A DNA stretch of 64,000 bases from Bryobacterales bacterium F-183. Its GTDB lineage: Bacteria > Acidobacteriota > Terriglobia > Bryobacterales > Bryobacteraceae. The DNA lies in assembly GCA_016865505.2 (NCBI GenBank), contig AP025252.1, positions 4,982,137-5,046,136 of the forward strand, in the 5' to 3' direction. The position numbers and the translations under genes are program-made. This document shows, piece by piece, positions 53,003 to 62,350 of the stretch (its first letter is position 1; each line of letters begins with the position of its first letter). The notes beneath the pieces are model-generated. The model ran no database searches and was not told the origin of the DNA. It saw only the letters and a list, made by a program, of their open reading frames with translations.

Positions 53003-55831
53003 TCAAGGCGCAAAGTAGCCACTGCTATCCAGCAGCAGATGCGATACACTCGACCCAAACGCCAGTATTCCGCCGCCGGCCGTATTTGCCGGCACAATAG
53101 CCAGGTTCGACGTCAGAGCGCCATCCAGAGCATTGAGCGTGGAAACCACGGGTTGCGTCGAACCCTGCGGCCACAACGTCAGGTACCCAAAGGCCCCCGG
53201 TGGGATCACCGTGGCATTCAACGTATAGGCTCGTGCTGTGGAGACCGAAGCTCCCGCGCAGGCTGTAACCGGGACGGACATTGGCGATGCCGCTGCCAGG
53301 ATGCCGGTGTTACGCGTATCCAGAATCCGGCAAGGTCCAGTCGGGGTAAAAAATAGCGCTCCAGCCGCACCCGGCGGTGCAAAGTAGCCGTTGATGTCCA
53401 GAATCAGATCCGTGGCATCCGTTGCGAACACCGAGATATCGCCATTCGTTCCGGCTCGGACGATCGCCGCATTAGCTGTTACAGTCCCAGTCAGCGCGTT
53501 CAAGGTGGAAACCACCGGCTGCGATTGTCCGGAAGGCCAGACCGTGAGGAATCCGAAAGGCCCACGTGGCACCACCGTTGCGTTCAGCGAGTAAGCCTGC
53601 GCATTGGCGGGCACACCACACGCCGAGGATCGAACCGGAAAACTGCGCGTTTCCTGCGAGGCTAGCGCTAGGCCGCCCAGAGGGCCTACGGCATTCCGGG
53701 TGTCTGCCACGCGGCACGGCGCAAGTGGATAGAAGGCGAGTCCTCCGGACGCGGCAAAGTACCCCGTCACGTCAATGATGACGTGAACATCGTCGGTGGC
53801 GAACACGCTGATCGCGCGATTCACCCCACCTGCGACAATCGCCGCATTTGCCTTGATGCGACCGTCCAGCGAGTTCAAAGTGGACACCACCGGTTGAGCC
53901 GTTCCAGCGGGCCACACCGTCAAATAGCCCATCGGGCCGACAGGCACCACCGTGACGTTCAGTGAGTATGCCAATGGGTCGGCTCCGGCAAGGCAGGGGT
54001 GAGACTTCAGATCGAAAGTGCGCGTACCCAGCCGGGTGAGGATCGGTCCACCATATGGGCCGGCTGCGTTACGAGTATCCACCAGCCGGCAGGGATTCAC
54101 GGGTACGAACTGCGACCCGGAAGTCGTCGTAGGTGGGGCTGTCGTGAACTGTGCAACAGCCGACGCGGCCGATCCGGAAGCGTTACGCGCAACCACCTGC
54201 CAGTAATAAAGCTGCCCGGCAATAAGGTTCCCGGAAGGCGTCGCCGAAAGTCCCGTAGTATTCAGCAGCAGCGGCGGAGGATTGCTGGTGCCAAGGTACA
54301 CGTCGTAACTGGTCGCCCCATTCGCCGCCGACCACGTCAGCGTCGTTGCAGGCGAGACCCCGGTCTGTCCGGCGATCGGAGAAAGCAAGCTCGGCGGACT
54401 AGGAGGCGTCGCTCCAATGTTCAACACGACGGGGATCACCACCGGGGGTGTGTTCGCCGCCGTCAGTGTAATGGTGGCCGTTTGCTGCCCATTACCGAAC
54501 CCAGCCGGATCCACAGTCGCGCTGACACTTGCCGAAGTCTGTCCCGAACTCGGCGTTACGGTCAGCCAACTCGCACTCGAAAGCGCACTAAAGGCAACCG
54601 AGTTGGTGGAGCCATCCAACTGCACGGCCTGCGGTGCCGGCGCGGCTCCACCAGGGACATACTGAAAGCTCAGCGCTGTCGGAGTAGCAACGATCCGCGT
54701 GTTCGTAAGCGGCCCTGCAGCAAAGGCCGTGGCCGTAGAGTCAGCTTCGTCGGCTCGGATACCCAGCAGTTGCACTGGCGACCCAGTGGCCACCATGCGA
54801 ATCAGCGCGTTAGGACCCGGGTTGACGCTGAACAGTTCTGTCACCGTCCGCAAGTACCGCGAGGCAGCGGGCATCGCAATGCTGGATCGACCCAACGTGA
54901 CCCCGCCCGCAGAGACAAGTTCAAACTCCACATTGGCCGGAGCAAGCGTACTGTTTTGCAGGGCGACGCCGATAAATCCGGACGCCGGGGCAGCAGGTAG
55001 GGCGAGGGACGCCGAGGTCACCATCGCATTGGCATAGACCGGATGACAGGCATTGAGCAACGCCGAACTACTGGCCCCTACCGCGATGGGGCGCAGATAC
55101 GAGTAGTACGTGACATCCGAGCCATCGTCGTTGCGGGCGCGGATGCGCCGGCCCGTGAGGTCGGTGGCTTGGTTCACCCGAAACGTAAGCTCCGTCGAAC
55201 TCACCAGGGTAAGGTCCGAGATGGCAATTTCGCCGATGTCCACTCGCGTGTCGGAGTTGAATCCTGTTCCCAGCAGGCGGACCGTTGCACCTGCCGCCAG
55301 TTGACCACCACCAGGAATCACATTCGTGATGGAAATGCTGCCGCCGATCGTGAGCACCCCCTGATGGGGAAAAGGCATCGTGTAGGCACTGCCACCTGGC
55401 CCGATAAACAGCGTGAATGCGTCGAAGTTGATGGGAAACTGGCGTCCCGGGCTAAGTCCGGGCTTGATGCGGGTGGCGACCACAAGATAGGGGTAATCGA
55501 GCTGCGTGCCGAGCGAGATCTGCGGCGACACCAGGCTGCTGGTAAAGAAACCATTGCGAACCACTGCCACCCCATAGGCATCACCGGATGGACTGAAAAT
55601 CGAAACGCCTTCTACCTCGCCAAACGCCGACTCGTCCATCGCGAACCGCGCACGGGTGCTGGTGATCGGGTGCGGTGTGGTGAGATCCAGCTTGATCTGC
55701 ATCATGCCGCCCGAAGGCAGCGTTTCGGAAACAATCCTTGGTTCAATCGCTGTTTGGCCCTGTAGCGCACACGCGGCGGCTAGCATGGCGGCGAACTTTG
55801 ACACACACATGGAGGACAGACACTTTCTCAA
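53003..55831 (-). CDS. secreted BACON/Ig-like protein with three C-terminal DTRN repeats
   Basis: 942 residues; ATGA overlaps the anti-sigma stop. Signal peptide to about residue 28. Domains: a beta region (30-180), an IPT/TIG-like fold (ITNVIPGGGQLAAGATVRLL), a BACON-like domain (VAFSALSSASWLTVTPSSGQ), a fibronectin-like domain (GQTGVSPATTLTWSAANGAT), then three repeats of about 125 residues, each with PCR..DTRN at the start, TVVP.G..GYLTVWP.G in the middle and GYFA at the end. Such repeats occur in large secreted proteins of Acidobacteriota and Actinobacteria. A surface or extracellular matrix role under control of the adjacent sigma factor is inferred. Confidence 0.8.
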   Translation of the reverse strand: MRKCLSSMCVSKFAAMLAAACALQGQTAIEPRIVSETLPSGGMMQIKLDLTTPHPITSTRARFAMDESAFGEVEGVSIFSPSGDAYGVAVVRNGFFTSSLVSPQISLGTQLDYPYLVVATRIKPGLSPGRQFPINFDAFTLFIGPGGSAYTMPFPHQGVLTIGGSISITNVIPGGGQLAAGATVRLLGTGFNSDTRVDIGEIAISDLTLVSSTELTFRVNQATDLTGRRIRARNDDGSDVTYYSYLRPIAVGASSSALLNACHPVYANAMVTSASLALPAAPASGFIGVALQNSTLAPANVEFELVSAGGVTLGRSSIAMPAASRYLRTVTELFSVNPGPNALIRMVATGSPVQLLGIRADEADSTATAFAAGPLTNTRIVATPTALSFQYVPGGAAPAPQAVQLDGSTNSVAFSALSSASWLTVTPSSGQTSASVSATVDPAGFGNGQQTATITLTAANTPPVVIPVVLNIGATPPSPPSLLSPIAGQTGVSPATTLTWSAANGATSYDVYLGTSNPPPLLLNTTGLSATPSGNLIAGQLYYWQVVARNASGSAASAVAQFTTAPPTTTSGSQFVPVNPCRLVDTRNAAGPYGGPILTRLGTRTFDLKSHPCLAGADPLAYSLNVTVVPVGPMGYLTVWPAGTAQPVVSTLNSLDGRIKANAAIVAGGVNRAISVFATDDVHVIIDVTGYFAASGGLAFYPLAPCRVADTRNAVGPLGGLALASQETRSFPVRSSACGVPANAQAYSLNATVVPRGPFGFLTVWPSGQSQPVVSTLNALTGTVTANAAIVRAGTNGDISVFATDATDLILDINGYFAPPGAAGALFFTPTGPCRILDTRNTGILAAASPMSVPVTACAGASVSTARAYTLNATVIPPGAFGYLTLWPQGSTQPVVSTLNALDGALTSNLAIVPANTAGGGILAFGSSVSHLLLDSSGYFAP

Positions 55832-56562
55832 CGCCCGGAATTCGGAACAACCACACGGAACTGCGAAGGCACACTCTGGGCAAGAGTTGCGCCTTTGGCA
55901 TCGAGTGCATCGATTTGCCAGAAAAGAGTTTTCTTGTGAAGCATCAAAGCACGAGCCGATGCAGGAATTTCAACCTGATTGGATTTCGCCGAAGCCTGCC
56001 AGATCGCCACGTTATCCACGTCCAGAATTCTCACCCGATAGCCCGCGGCAGGCCCGGCGGCTGCCCGCCAACGCAAAATCTGCGGCGGCTGCGAGATGTC
56101 GCCCACCGGCTCAACCCCTTCGATCGACGTCGATCGCACAGTGTCATTCTCAACAACCACAGGACGGCCATCGCGGCCCGGCGCGCCAAGGTAAACCGCC
56201 AGGGCCAGCACGCTGGCAAGTCCCGCCGCAGCGAGTTGTCCGGTCGGTTTTGCAAACAACGTCTTCCACCAGGCAACTGGCTTGCTGCCCGGGCGCCAAG
56301 ACGGATGACTGGTGAGACTATGCTCGATCTGTTTCACCGCCGCGACCTCTTCCGCGTTCACCGGAGCAGCGTTCAGATACTCGGCCATCAGCGCCGCCTC
56401 CGACTGACAATGCGGGCATGCGGCAAGATGCTGTTGAGCCGCGTCATCGCCGAGCGGCGTGCCCGCTGCTGCTGTTTCCAACTGGGCGATGCTGAGGCAC
56501 CCCTCAGTCTTCTGATGCGCCTGTACGACCAGATCGCGATCGGTGAATGATTTAAGGTCCAT
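55828..56562 (-). CDS. transmembrane zinc-finger anti-sigma factor
   Basis: 244 residues; overlaps the sigma gene by 11 bp. The cytoplasmic N-terminus has HLAACPHC, the H-x3-C-x2-C motif of ZAS-type anti-sigma domains that bind ECF sigma factors. A membrane helix follows at about 108-128 (AAAGLASVLALAVYLGAPGR), then a periplasmic region (ILRWRAAAGPAAGYRVRILD) with a Fn3-like look. It should hold the sigma factor inactive until a surface signal arrives. Its stop overlaps the start of the secreted repeat protein. Confidence 0.84.
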   Translation of the reverse strand: MDLKSFTDRDLVVQAHQKTEGCLSIAQLETAAAGTPLGDDAAQQHLAACPHCQSEAALMAEYLNAAPVNAEEVAAVKQIEHSLTSHPSWRPGSKPVAWWKTLFAKPTGQLAAAGLASVLALAVYLGAPGRDGRPVVVENDTVRSTSIEGVEPVGDISQPPQILRWRAAAGPAAGYRVRILDVDNVAIWQASAKSNQVEIPASARALMLHKKTLFWQIDALDAKGATLAQSVPSQFRVVVPNSGR

Positions 56563-57166
56563 GACTGCTTCCCTTGCCGGTTCGAGCTTTCCAACGGTCT
56601 ACGGCCGTCTTCAGTTTTCGCTTCGCGCTCACGATGTACGCCTTCGCACCACTGCGGTTGTCTAACGAAAGGAGTCTGGAAATTGCGTCCAGTGGCAGTC
56701 CCTCCACGAAATGGAGGGTCATGGCCCGCGACTCCATGCTCGTCAGTTCTGAGGCCAGCATCCCTTTTGCGATCTCGACCAGTTGCGACTGCTCCAGCGC
56801 CGAATCGAACCGCGCCGGCGTGCTGCCGTGCAGATCCAACTGATCCTCTTCCACCGCGTCCTCTGGCTTTCGCGCAAGGCTCTGGCTCGCGTTGCAACAG
56901 TGGTTGCGGGCAATCGTGTACAGCCAGGTTGAGAATTTGGACTCGTCGCGAAAGTGGTCCAAATGAACCCACGCCTTCGCAAACACCTCTTGCGCAAGAT
57001 CGGTGGCCCGCTCCCGGTCTCCGGCGATGCGAAAACACCACAGCGAAACCCGCGCATAGTGCCGTTTGAACAGCTCGTCTGCAAACGTCGAGCCGCCCCC
57101 GTCCCGTCCGCCCGCTTCCCGATACCTGGCCAACAGTTCTTCGTCGGAAAGACTTCTCATCGTCAC
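56552..57166 (-). CDS. ECF sigma factor
   Basis: 204 residues from GTG 57166 (ATG 57160 is also possible). Region 2: FADELFKRHYARVSLWCFRI with RATDLAQEVFAKAWVHLDHF and FSTWLYTIARNHC. Region 4: ESRAMTLHFVEGLPLDAISR and GAKAYIVSAKRKLKTAVD. It directs RNA polymerase to stress- or surface-related promoters. With the overlapping anti-sigma gene it forms a standard regulatory pair, and the tightly coupled genes after it are probable targets. I cannot identify its own promoter among 57167-57323 with confidence, beyond a TATACT at about 57170. Confidence 0.88.
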   Translation of the reverse strand: MTMRSLSDEELLARYREAGGRDGGGSTFADELFKRHYARVSLWCFRIAGDRERATDLAQEVFAKAWVHLDHFRDESKFSTWLYTIARNHCCNASQSLARKPEDAVEEDQLDLHGSTPARFDSALEQSQLVEIAKGMLASELTSMESRAMTLHFVEGLPLDAISRLLSLDNRSGAKAYIVSAKRKLKTAVDRWKARTGKGSSHGP

Positions 57167-57323
57167 TTAAAGTATAGAGCGCTGGCTGTAATGTGATCGC
57201 CATAACTGCGGACGTACACACACTTAGACAGCAGTCGTAGGCCGGCGGAACAGGAAATCCGCACGAATTTAAATGATGCCATTCCATTCAGGAAGCGGCA
57301 GGCGCGTAAGTCGTTGATGGGAT

Positions 57324-57399
57324 TGGTGGGCCCTGTAGGATTTGAACCTACAACCAATGGATTATGAGCCCACTGCACTAACCGTTGTGCTAAGGGCCC
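57324..57399 (-). tRNA. tRNA(CAU), probably tRNA-Ile2 (lysidine type)
   Basis: 76 nt including encoded CCA. Acceptor GGGCCCT pairs with AGGGCCC; D-arm GCAC/GTGC; anticodon loop CTCATAA (anticodon CAU); T-arm TGTAG-GTTCAAAT-CCTACA. The body CTCATAATC followed by TTGGT resembles E. coli ileX (tRNA-Ile2) more than elongator Met, so the C34 is likely converted to lysidine to read AUA. Met cannot be excluded. Confidence 0.9.
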
Positions 57400-57448
57400 G
57401 CCTTTCATCAGAATACCGCGACCTTCCCGCGATACACTAACGCAGTAT

Positions 57449-60022
57449 ATGCCTTTGATGCCAGGCGCCAGACTCGGCCCCTACGAAATCATTGCGCTCC
57501 TCGGAGCCGGCGGAATGGGCGAGGTCTACCGCGCCAACGATCCCAGGCTCCAACGCCAGGTCGCAGTCAAAGTTCTAAGCGTCGCAGTCGCCAACGATTC
57601 CACCATCCGGCAACGCTTTGAAATCGAAGCCCGCGCCGCCAGCGGCATCAACCACCCCAACATCGTACGCGTCTTCGACTTCGGCAATCAGGACGGCACC
57701 CTTTACATCGTGTGGGAACTCGTCGAAGGCAAGCCCCTCAGCGACGAGCCCATGACCCTCGACAAGGCTCTCCGCCTGGGCGCCCAGATCGCCGACGGCA
57801 TCGCCGCTGCCCACGAAGCCGCCATCGTCCATCGCGACCTCAAGCCCGACAACATCCTCGTCACCGCCGACGGCCGCGCCAAGATCCTCGACTTCGGTCT
57901 CGCCAAGCGTACCGGCCACCAGAACCTGAGCGGCTACAGCGACACCGCCATGTCCGCTACCCGCACCACGCCCGGCCTCATCATGGGCACCGTCGGTTAC
58001 ATGTCCCCGGAACAGGTTCGCGGCCATGAAGTCGACCACCGTACCGATATCTTCAGCTTCGGCCTCGTCCTCTACGAGATGCTCGCCGGACGCAAGGCGT
58101 ACTTTGGCGACAATACCCTCGCCGTACTCCACGCCATCGTCAGCCAGGAACCGCCGGAACTCCCCGCCACCGTTCCGCTTGCCGTCAAGCAGGTGGTCGC
58201 GCGATGCCTCGAGAAAGACCCGGCCCACCGCTTCCAATCTACTCGCGACCTCGTCTTCGCCCTCCGCTCCCTCGCTGGACTCAACACCCGCGGCAGCGGC
58301 GGTACGCTTTCGTCCTCTGCCTTCGCAGCGCCTCCCAAGCGCGCCAAGATCATGCCCTTCATCGCGGTGGCTCTCGCGCTCGCAGCAGTAGGCGCGTTCT
58401 TCGGGGGCCGCTACCTCGGTGCCGCCAGCGCGGCCGCAGCACAAACCGCCATCGACTTCCGCCAGCTTACCTTCAACCGCGGCTTCGTATCCGGTGCCCG
58501 CTACGCCCCCAACAAGACCATCGTCTACAGTGCGGCCTGGTCCGGCGGCCCCATCGAAATGTTCTCCACCCAAGAGGACAATCCGGACTCCAACAAGCTC
58601 GGTAAGATCGAGGGCCACGTCTTTGCGATCTCCAAAAACAACGAAATCGCCATTGCGCTCGAACCGCGCTTCGAACTCACCCACCAAATCGGTACCCTGG
58701 CTCGACTGCAGGCAGGCTCCGGCGCCCAGCCCCAAACCGTAAAGGCCAACGTTTCCGAAGCCGACTGGGATCCCAACGGATCCAACCTCGCCATCGTCAC
58801 CGTATCCGGCAACACACGCCGCCTCGAATACCCGCCCGGCCAACTCCTGTACGAAACCGCAGGTTGGATCCGCGACATCCGCTTTTCCCCTGATGGTCAA
58901 AAGATCGCCTTCTTCGATCACCAGCACGCGGTCTTGCATGGCGGCGCCGTCGCGATCGTGGACGTGAAGGACAAGGCCAAAAAGATTCTCGTCGACATGC
59001 GCCCTGCGCTCGAAGGCCTCGCCTGGACGCCGGATGGAAAAGAAATCTGGTTCGCCAGCGCCCGCGCCGGTGAAGCCAACCGCATCGAGGCCGTCGACGT
59101 CGAAGGTAAGGTACGCACGGTCCTCGCGACCCCTGCCGGCATGCGCCTGCAGGACATCGCCGCAGACGGCAGCGTCCTCATCACGCGCCTTGCCGACTAC
59201 AGCGAAATGATTGGCGTCAGCGGTACCAACACCAGCCAGTTGAGCTGGCTCAACGCCTCCAGCCCTCGCCAGATCTCCGCCGACGGCAAGCGGATCCTCT
59301 TCACCGAACTGAGCCAGGCCACCGGACCTCGCCGCGCTGCCGCCATTCGCGACATCTCGAGCACGTCAGTCGTCCAACGTCTCGGAGAAGGCGACGCCCT
59401 CGACATCTCGCAAGACGGCAGCAAAGCACTCGCGATTTTGCACGGCAACCCGACGCAGTTTGTCGTTTACTCCGTGAGCAACGGCCAGGCCACCAAGATC
59501 CCCACCTCGGTCAGCTATCCGAACTCAGCCCAGTTCCATCCGGACGGCCAGAGCATCATCTTTGAAGGCGCCCCCGCAGGCAAGTTCGACAGCCTCTGGC
59601 AGCAGGGCATCTCGAACGCCCAGGCGCGATCCTTCAGCCCCGAAGGTGTTTCGATGACAGGCCATGCTGTCTCGCCCGATGGGGAATACGTTTGTGCCAC
59701 CGCACCCGACGGCAAGCTGACCCTCTACCCGATACACGGCAGCGCGGTCCGCGCGATCCCAGGCACCAGCAGTAGAGACCGCTTCGTGCAGTGGCACAAA
59801 GAGGGCAAAGCGATCTACGCCTACGACCCCCACGAAGTCCCGCTCCACATGAGCCTGATCGAAGTCAGCACCGGCAACCGCACCATGGCCGGCGAGTTCG
59901 TCCCCAACGACACCACAGGCGTCAAGTACATCGAAGCTGTACTCTCCAGCGACGCCACCACTGCCGTCTACGGACTCACGCACTTCCTGTCCACTCTACA
60001 AACGGTGAAGGGCCTCAAATAG
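57449..60022 (+). CDS. transmembrane Ser/Thr protein kinase with extracytoplasmic beta-propeller
   Basis: 857 residues. Kinase domain at about 10-275: GAGGMGEVYRA Gly loop, VAVKVL with Lys41, IVHRDLKPDNILV catalytic loop, ILDFGLAKRT (DFG) and GTVGYMSPEQVRGHEVDHRT (APE-type). A membrane helix follows (IMPFIAVALALAAVGAFFGG), then a TolB/WD40-like propeller with repeats such as RDIRFSPDGQKIAFFDHQHA and GLAWTPDGKEIWFASARAGE. A typical acidobacterial sensor kinase: the propeller probably senses a periplasmic ligand. No Shine-Dalgarno sequence; TACACT 10 nt before the ATG suggests a nearly leaderless mRNA. Confidence 0.9.
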   Translation: MPLMPGARLGPYEIIALLGAGGMGEVYRANDPRLQRQVAVKVLSVAVANDSTIRQRFEIEARAASGINHPNIVRVFDFGNQDGTLYIVWELVEGKPLSDEPMTLDKALRLGAQIADGIAAAHEAAIVHRDLKPDNILVTADGRAKILDFGLAKRTGHQNLSGYSDTAMSATRTTPGLIMGTVGYMSPEQVRGHEVDHRTDIFSFGLVLYEMLAGRKAYFGDNTLAVLHAIVSQEPPELPATVPLAVKQVVARCLEKDPAHRFQSTRDLVFALRSLAGLNTRGSGGTLSSSAFAAPPKRAKIMPFIAVALALAAVGAFFGGRYLGAASAAAAQTAIDFRQLTFNRGFVSGARYAPNKTIVYSAAWSGGPIEMFSTQEDNPDSNKLGKIEGHVFAISKNNEIAIALEPRFELTHQIGTLARLQAGSGAQPQTVKANVSEADWDPNGSNLAIVTVSGNTRRLEYPPGQLLYETAGWIRDIRFSPDGQKIAFFDHQHAVLHGGAVAIVDVKDKAKKILVDMRPALEGLAWTPDGKEIWFASARAGEANRIEAVDVEGKVRTVLATPAGMRLQDIAADGSVLITRLADYSEMIGVSGTNTSQLSWLNASSPRQISADGKRILFTELSQATGPRRAAAIRDISSTSVVQRLGEGDALDISQDGSKALAILHGNPTQFVVYSVSNGQATKIPTSVSYPNSAQFHPDGQSIIFEGAPAGKFDSLWQQGISNAQARSFSPEGVSMTGHAVSPDGEYVCATAPDGKLTLYPIHGSAVRAIPGTSSRDRFVQWHKEGKAIYAYDPHEVPLHMSLIEVSTGNRTMAGEFVPNDTTGVKYIEAVLSSDATTAVYGLTHFLSTLQTVKGLK

Positions 60023-60029
60023 GCCCTTC
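60007..60029. terminator. bidirectional hairpin between convergent genes
   Basis: GAAGGGCC (60007-60014) and GGCCCTTC (60022-60029) form an 8-bp perfect stem with a 7-nt loop that includes the kinase stop codon. It lies between the convergent kinase and enolase genes. The U-tract is weak on both strands. Confidence 0.5.
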
Positions 60030-60043
60030 TTCCGCCACAACAG

Positions 60044-61342
60044 CTACCAGGCCGCGACGCTTCCATCCGCATGAAAGACGCGCGCCATCGCTCGCGTACC
60101 TGCAAACTTGAACTTCGCCACATCCTGCTCGCGTAGCTCGAACCCGAGCCCCGGCTTGGTCGGCAGCGGGAACTTCCCGTTCACCATCCGCATCGCCGGG
60201 AACCCGAACCACTCCTGCCAGATCTTCTCTTTCTCTCCGGCAACCACGCCGCTACAAATCTCCTGCACCATAAAGTTCGGCATTGCCGCGTCTACATGCA
60301 ACGTCGCCATGCCGCCAATCGGACCTTCGCAAGCGTGCGGCGCCATCCGAACTCCAGAGATCTCCGCCAGCGCCGCAGCCTTCCACAGCGCCGTGATCCC
60401 ACCCACGTGGTTGATGTCCGTCTGCAGGATGTCGATAATGCCCAGTTCAATCAACTCGCGGCAGTTGTACGCCGCCACCAGACGCTCGCCGGTCGCAATC
60501 GGCACCTTCGACCGTGCCGCGATCCGCTGCATCGCCCGGACATTCTCAGGCGGACACGGCTCTTCGATAAACATCAGCTTCAGCGGCTCCATCTCCTTGC
60601 ACAGGATCGAAGCCACACTGGGCGAAGTCTTGGCGTGGAAGTCGATCCCGATATCGATCTCATCGCCCAGGTTCGCCCGCAGGGTTTCTACGCTCTTCAC
60701 CGCCCGGCGAATCGACTCGCGAGTCTCAATCCACTCGTAGTACCCCGGAATCCCGCCCTTGATCGCCGTGACTCCGAGTTCCTTCGCCTTCGCCCGTACC
60801 TCGCGCATCTCCACCGGCGTCGAAGCACGCACGTGGTAATACCCGCGCACGCCTTCCGGATCATATGCGCCGCCCAGCATCTGGTACACCGGCATGTTCA
60901 GAATCTTGCCCCGGATGTCCCACAACGCCTGGTCAATCGCCGCCATCGCCGACCCGATCACAGGACCCGCGCGGTAAAAACTATGCACGTACATGGACTG
61001 CCAGTGATGCTCCACCAGCATCGGGTCTGCGCCAATCAGGAACTCCTTGAAGTCCTCAATGCAGTGGATCGTGGCCGCAGCCTTGCCCTCGAGCGTACCC
61101 TCGCCCCACCCTACGACACCCTGATTCGTCTCGATCTTCACAAACGTGTACGGCCGGTCGCGCTGCTCTGCCACCGGCAGCGTCACGCCAAACGTCTTGA
61201 TCCCGGTAATCCGCACTTTGGTGCCGACGTTCTCAAACGCCTCCGCACCCAACGGAGCCTGCCCGCGACCTCCCTGCCCTGCCTGAAAGAAGAAGTTGCA
61301 GCCGCAGCCGCCAGTCGCTCCAAAGAACTGTCTCCGGTTCAT
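60044..61342 (-). CDS. Tat-exported mandelate racemase / galactonate dehydratase-like enolase-superfamily enzyme
   Basis: 432 residues. The N-terminus NRRQFFGATGGCGC carries a twin-arginine motif followed by Cys, so Tat export, possibly as a lipoprotein. The barrel has TAIKGGIPGYYEW, metal ligands in IGIDFHAKTS (Asp), MFIEEPCPP (Glu) and IATGERLVA (Glu), and His in MAPHACEGPIGG, all expected of sugar-acid dehydratases such as DgoD. It removes water from an aldonate-type acid via an enolate. The ATGA overlap with the upstream paralogue shows one operon. Exact substrate unknown. Confidence 0.87.
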   Translation of the reverse strand: MNRRQFFGATGGCGCNFFFQAGQGGRGQAPLGAEAFENVGTKVRITGIKTFGVTLPVAEQRDRPYTFVKIETNQGVVGWGEGTLEGKAAATIHCIEDFKEFLIGADPMLVEHHWQSMYVHSFYRAGPVIGSAMAAIDQALWDIRGKILNMPVYQMLGGAYDPEGVRGYYHVRASTPVEMREVRAKAKELGVTAIKGGIPGYYEWIETRESIRRAVKSVETLRANLGDEIDIGIDFHAKTSPSVASILCKEMEPLKLMFIEEPCPPENVRAMQRIAARSKVPIATGERLVAAYNCRELIELGIIDILQTDINHVGGITALWKAAALAEISGVRMAPHACEGPIGGMATLHVDAAMPNFMVQEICSGVVAGEKEKIWQEWFGFPAMRMVNGKFPLPTKPGLGFELREQDVAKFKFAGTRAMARVFHADGSVAAW

Positions 61343-62304
61343 GCCGCGTACCTCCGCAAAGCGTTCTCGTTCACCGTCAGCCCCAAGCCCGGCCCCGTGG
61401 GCAAGGCGAAGTACCCGTCCTTCACGGCCTCAACATCCAGTCCAACAATCTCCGCCCGCATCTTGGCATCCTCGCCGGAAGACCACGGTACTTGTTGGAT
61501 AAAGAAGTTCGGCAGACTCGCCGCCAGATGCAAAGCCGCTGCCGTCGACACAGGACCCAACCCCGGTCCCGGCGCCACCGCCGTATAGTACGTCTCCGCC
61601 AGCGCCGCTGCCTTGCGAATGGACCACAAATCGAAGCGCCGTAGACTCGGCCGGATCACGTCCGCCACCTGCTCCCGCAGCAGATCCTGAAACGTCGCCA
61701 GCGAGGTCGCTTGCAGACCCCAGCCGATTGGCGTCACACTCTCTTCGGAAATCTTGCGCAGCGCGCCCGCTCCCGTCGGCCCACAAGGTTCATCCAGCCA
61801 CAGGGGCTGCTTTTTCTCAAGCGCCACCGCCAGCAGCGATGCCTGAATCGGCGTCATCTTCGCGCCGCCGTCCACCACAAAGTCGAATCCGTCTTTTTGA
61901 TCGTAGTCAGGCCCCGTGACGAAGGCCTTATGCCCCGCCCGAGCCGCCGCCTCGGACCACTGCGTCAACGCGCGAACCTTGTTCCGCGTTGGCCCCGCCA
62001 GCAACTGATACACTGGAGCCTTCGCCGATCTCGCCAGCGCATCCGCCAGCGCCATCAGTACCCCGGAAATCAAATCCGGTCGTACCTTCCCCGTCGCCAT
62101 CCGCGTGCGCAGCACTTCAAAGCGCGACACCGGCTCATTCGCCACCAGAGAGGTGAGCAAAGAAAGTTCGCCGCCGGTGGCGGGTGTTTCGCATTCACCC
62201 CACCCCACGGCGGCGCCTGTATCCGTTGTGATTTTCAGCAGCGTGTAAACTTGCCCGTCCCCCGGCTGCTTCACGGGAAAGAACGTGATTCCCTTGACCT
62301 TCAT
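61339..62304 (-). CDS. degenerate enolase-superfamily paralogue
   Basis: 321 residues from the ATG at 62304 (a longer frame to 62424 lacks support). It keeps the capping domain and barrel (KVKGITFFPVKQPGDGQVYT, GWGECETPATGGEL) and two metal-site positions (FVVDGGAK with Asp; LWLDEPCGP with Glu), but the third Glu is replaced (PIGWGLQA instead of TGER) and the general base His is absent (VAPGPGLGPV). No Tat signal. It is therefore probably inactive as a dehydratase, or a divergent enzyme; a partner or regulator of the adjacent intact enzyme is possible. Confidence 0.78.
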   Translation of the reverse strand: MKVKGITFFPVKQPGDGQVYTLLKITTDTGAAVGWGECETPATGGELSLLTSLVANEPVSRFEVLRTRMATGKVRPDLISGVLMALADALARSAKAPVYQLLAGPTRNKVRALTQWSEAAARAGHKAFVTGPDYDQKDGFDFVVDGGAKMTPIQASLLAVALEKKQPLWLDEPCGPTGAGALRKISEESVTPIGWGLQATSLATFQDLLREQVADVIRPSLRRFDLWSIRKAAALAETYYTAVAPGPGLGPVSTAAALHLAASLPNFFIQQVPWSSGEDAKMRAEIVGLDVEAVKDGYFALPTGPGLGLTVNENALRRYAA

Positions 62305-62350
62305 GGCTGGGTTTGAGTCTATAACAAGACCGCACCCAGAACGTGAACGA

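Noticed and set aside
57575-58939. 454-codon open frame antisense to the kinase-propeller gene
   Set aside because: It mirrors a gene with clear kinase and propeller motifs; its translation is Gly/Val/Glu-biased with no motif, as expected for the antisense strand of GC-rich coding DNA.
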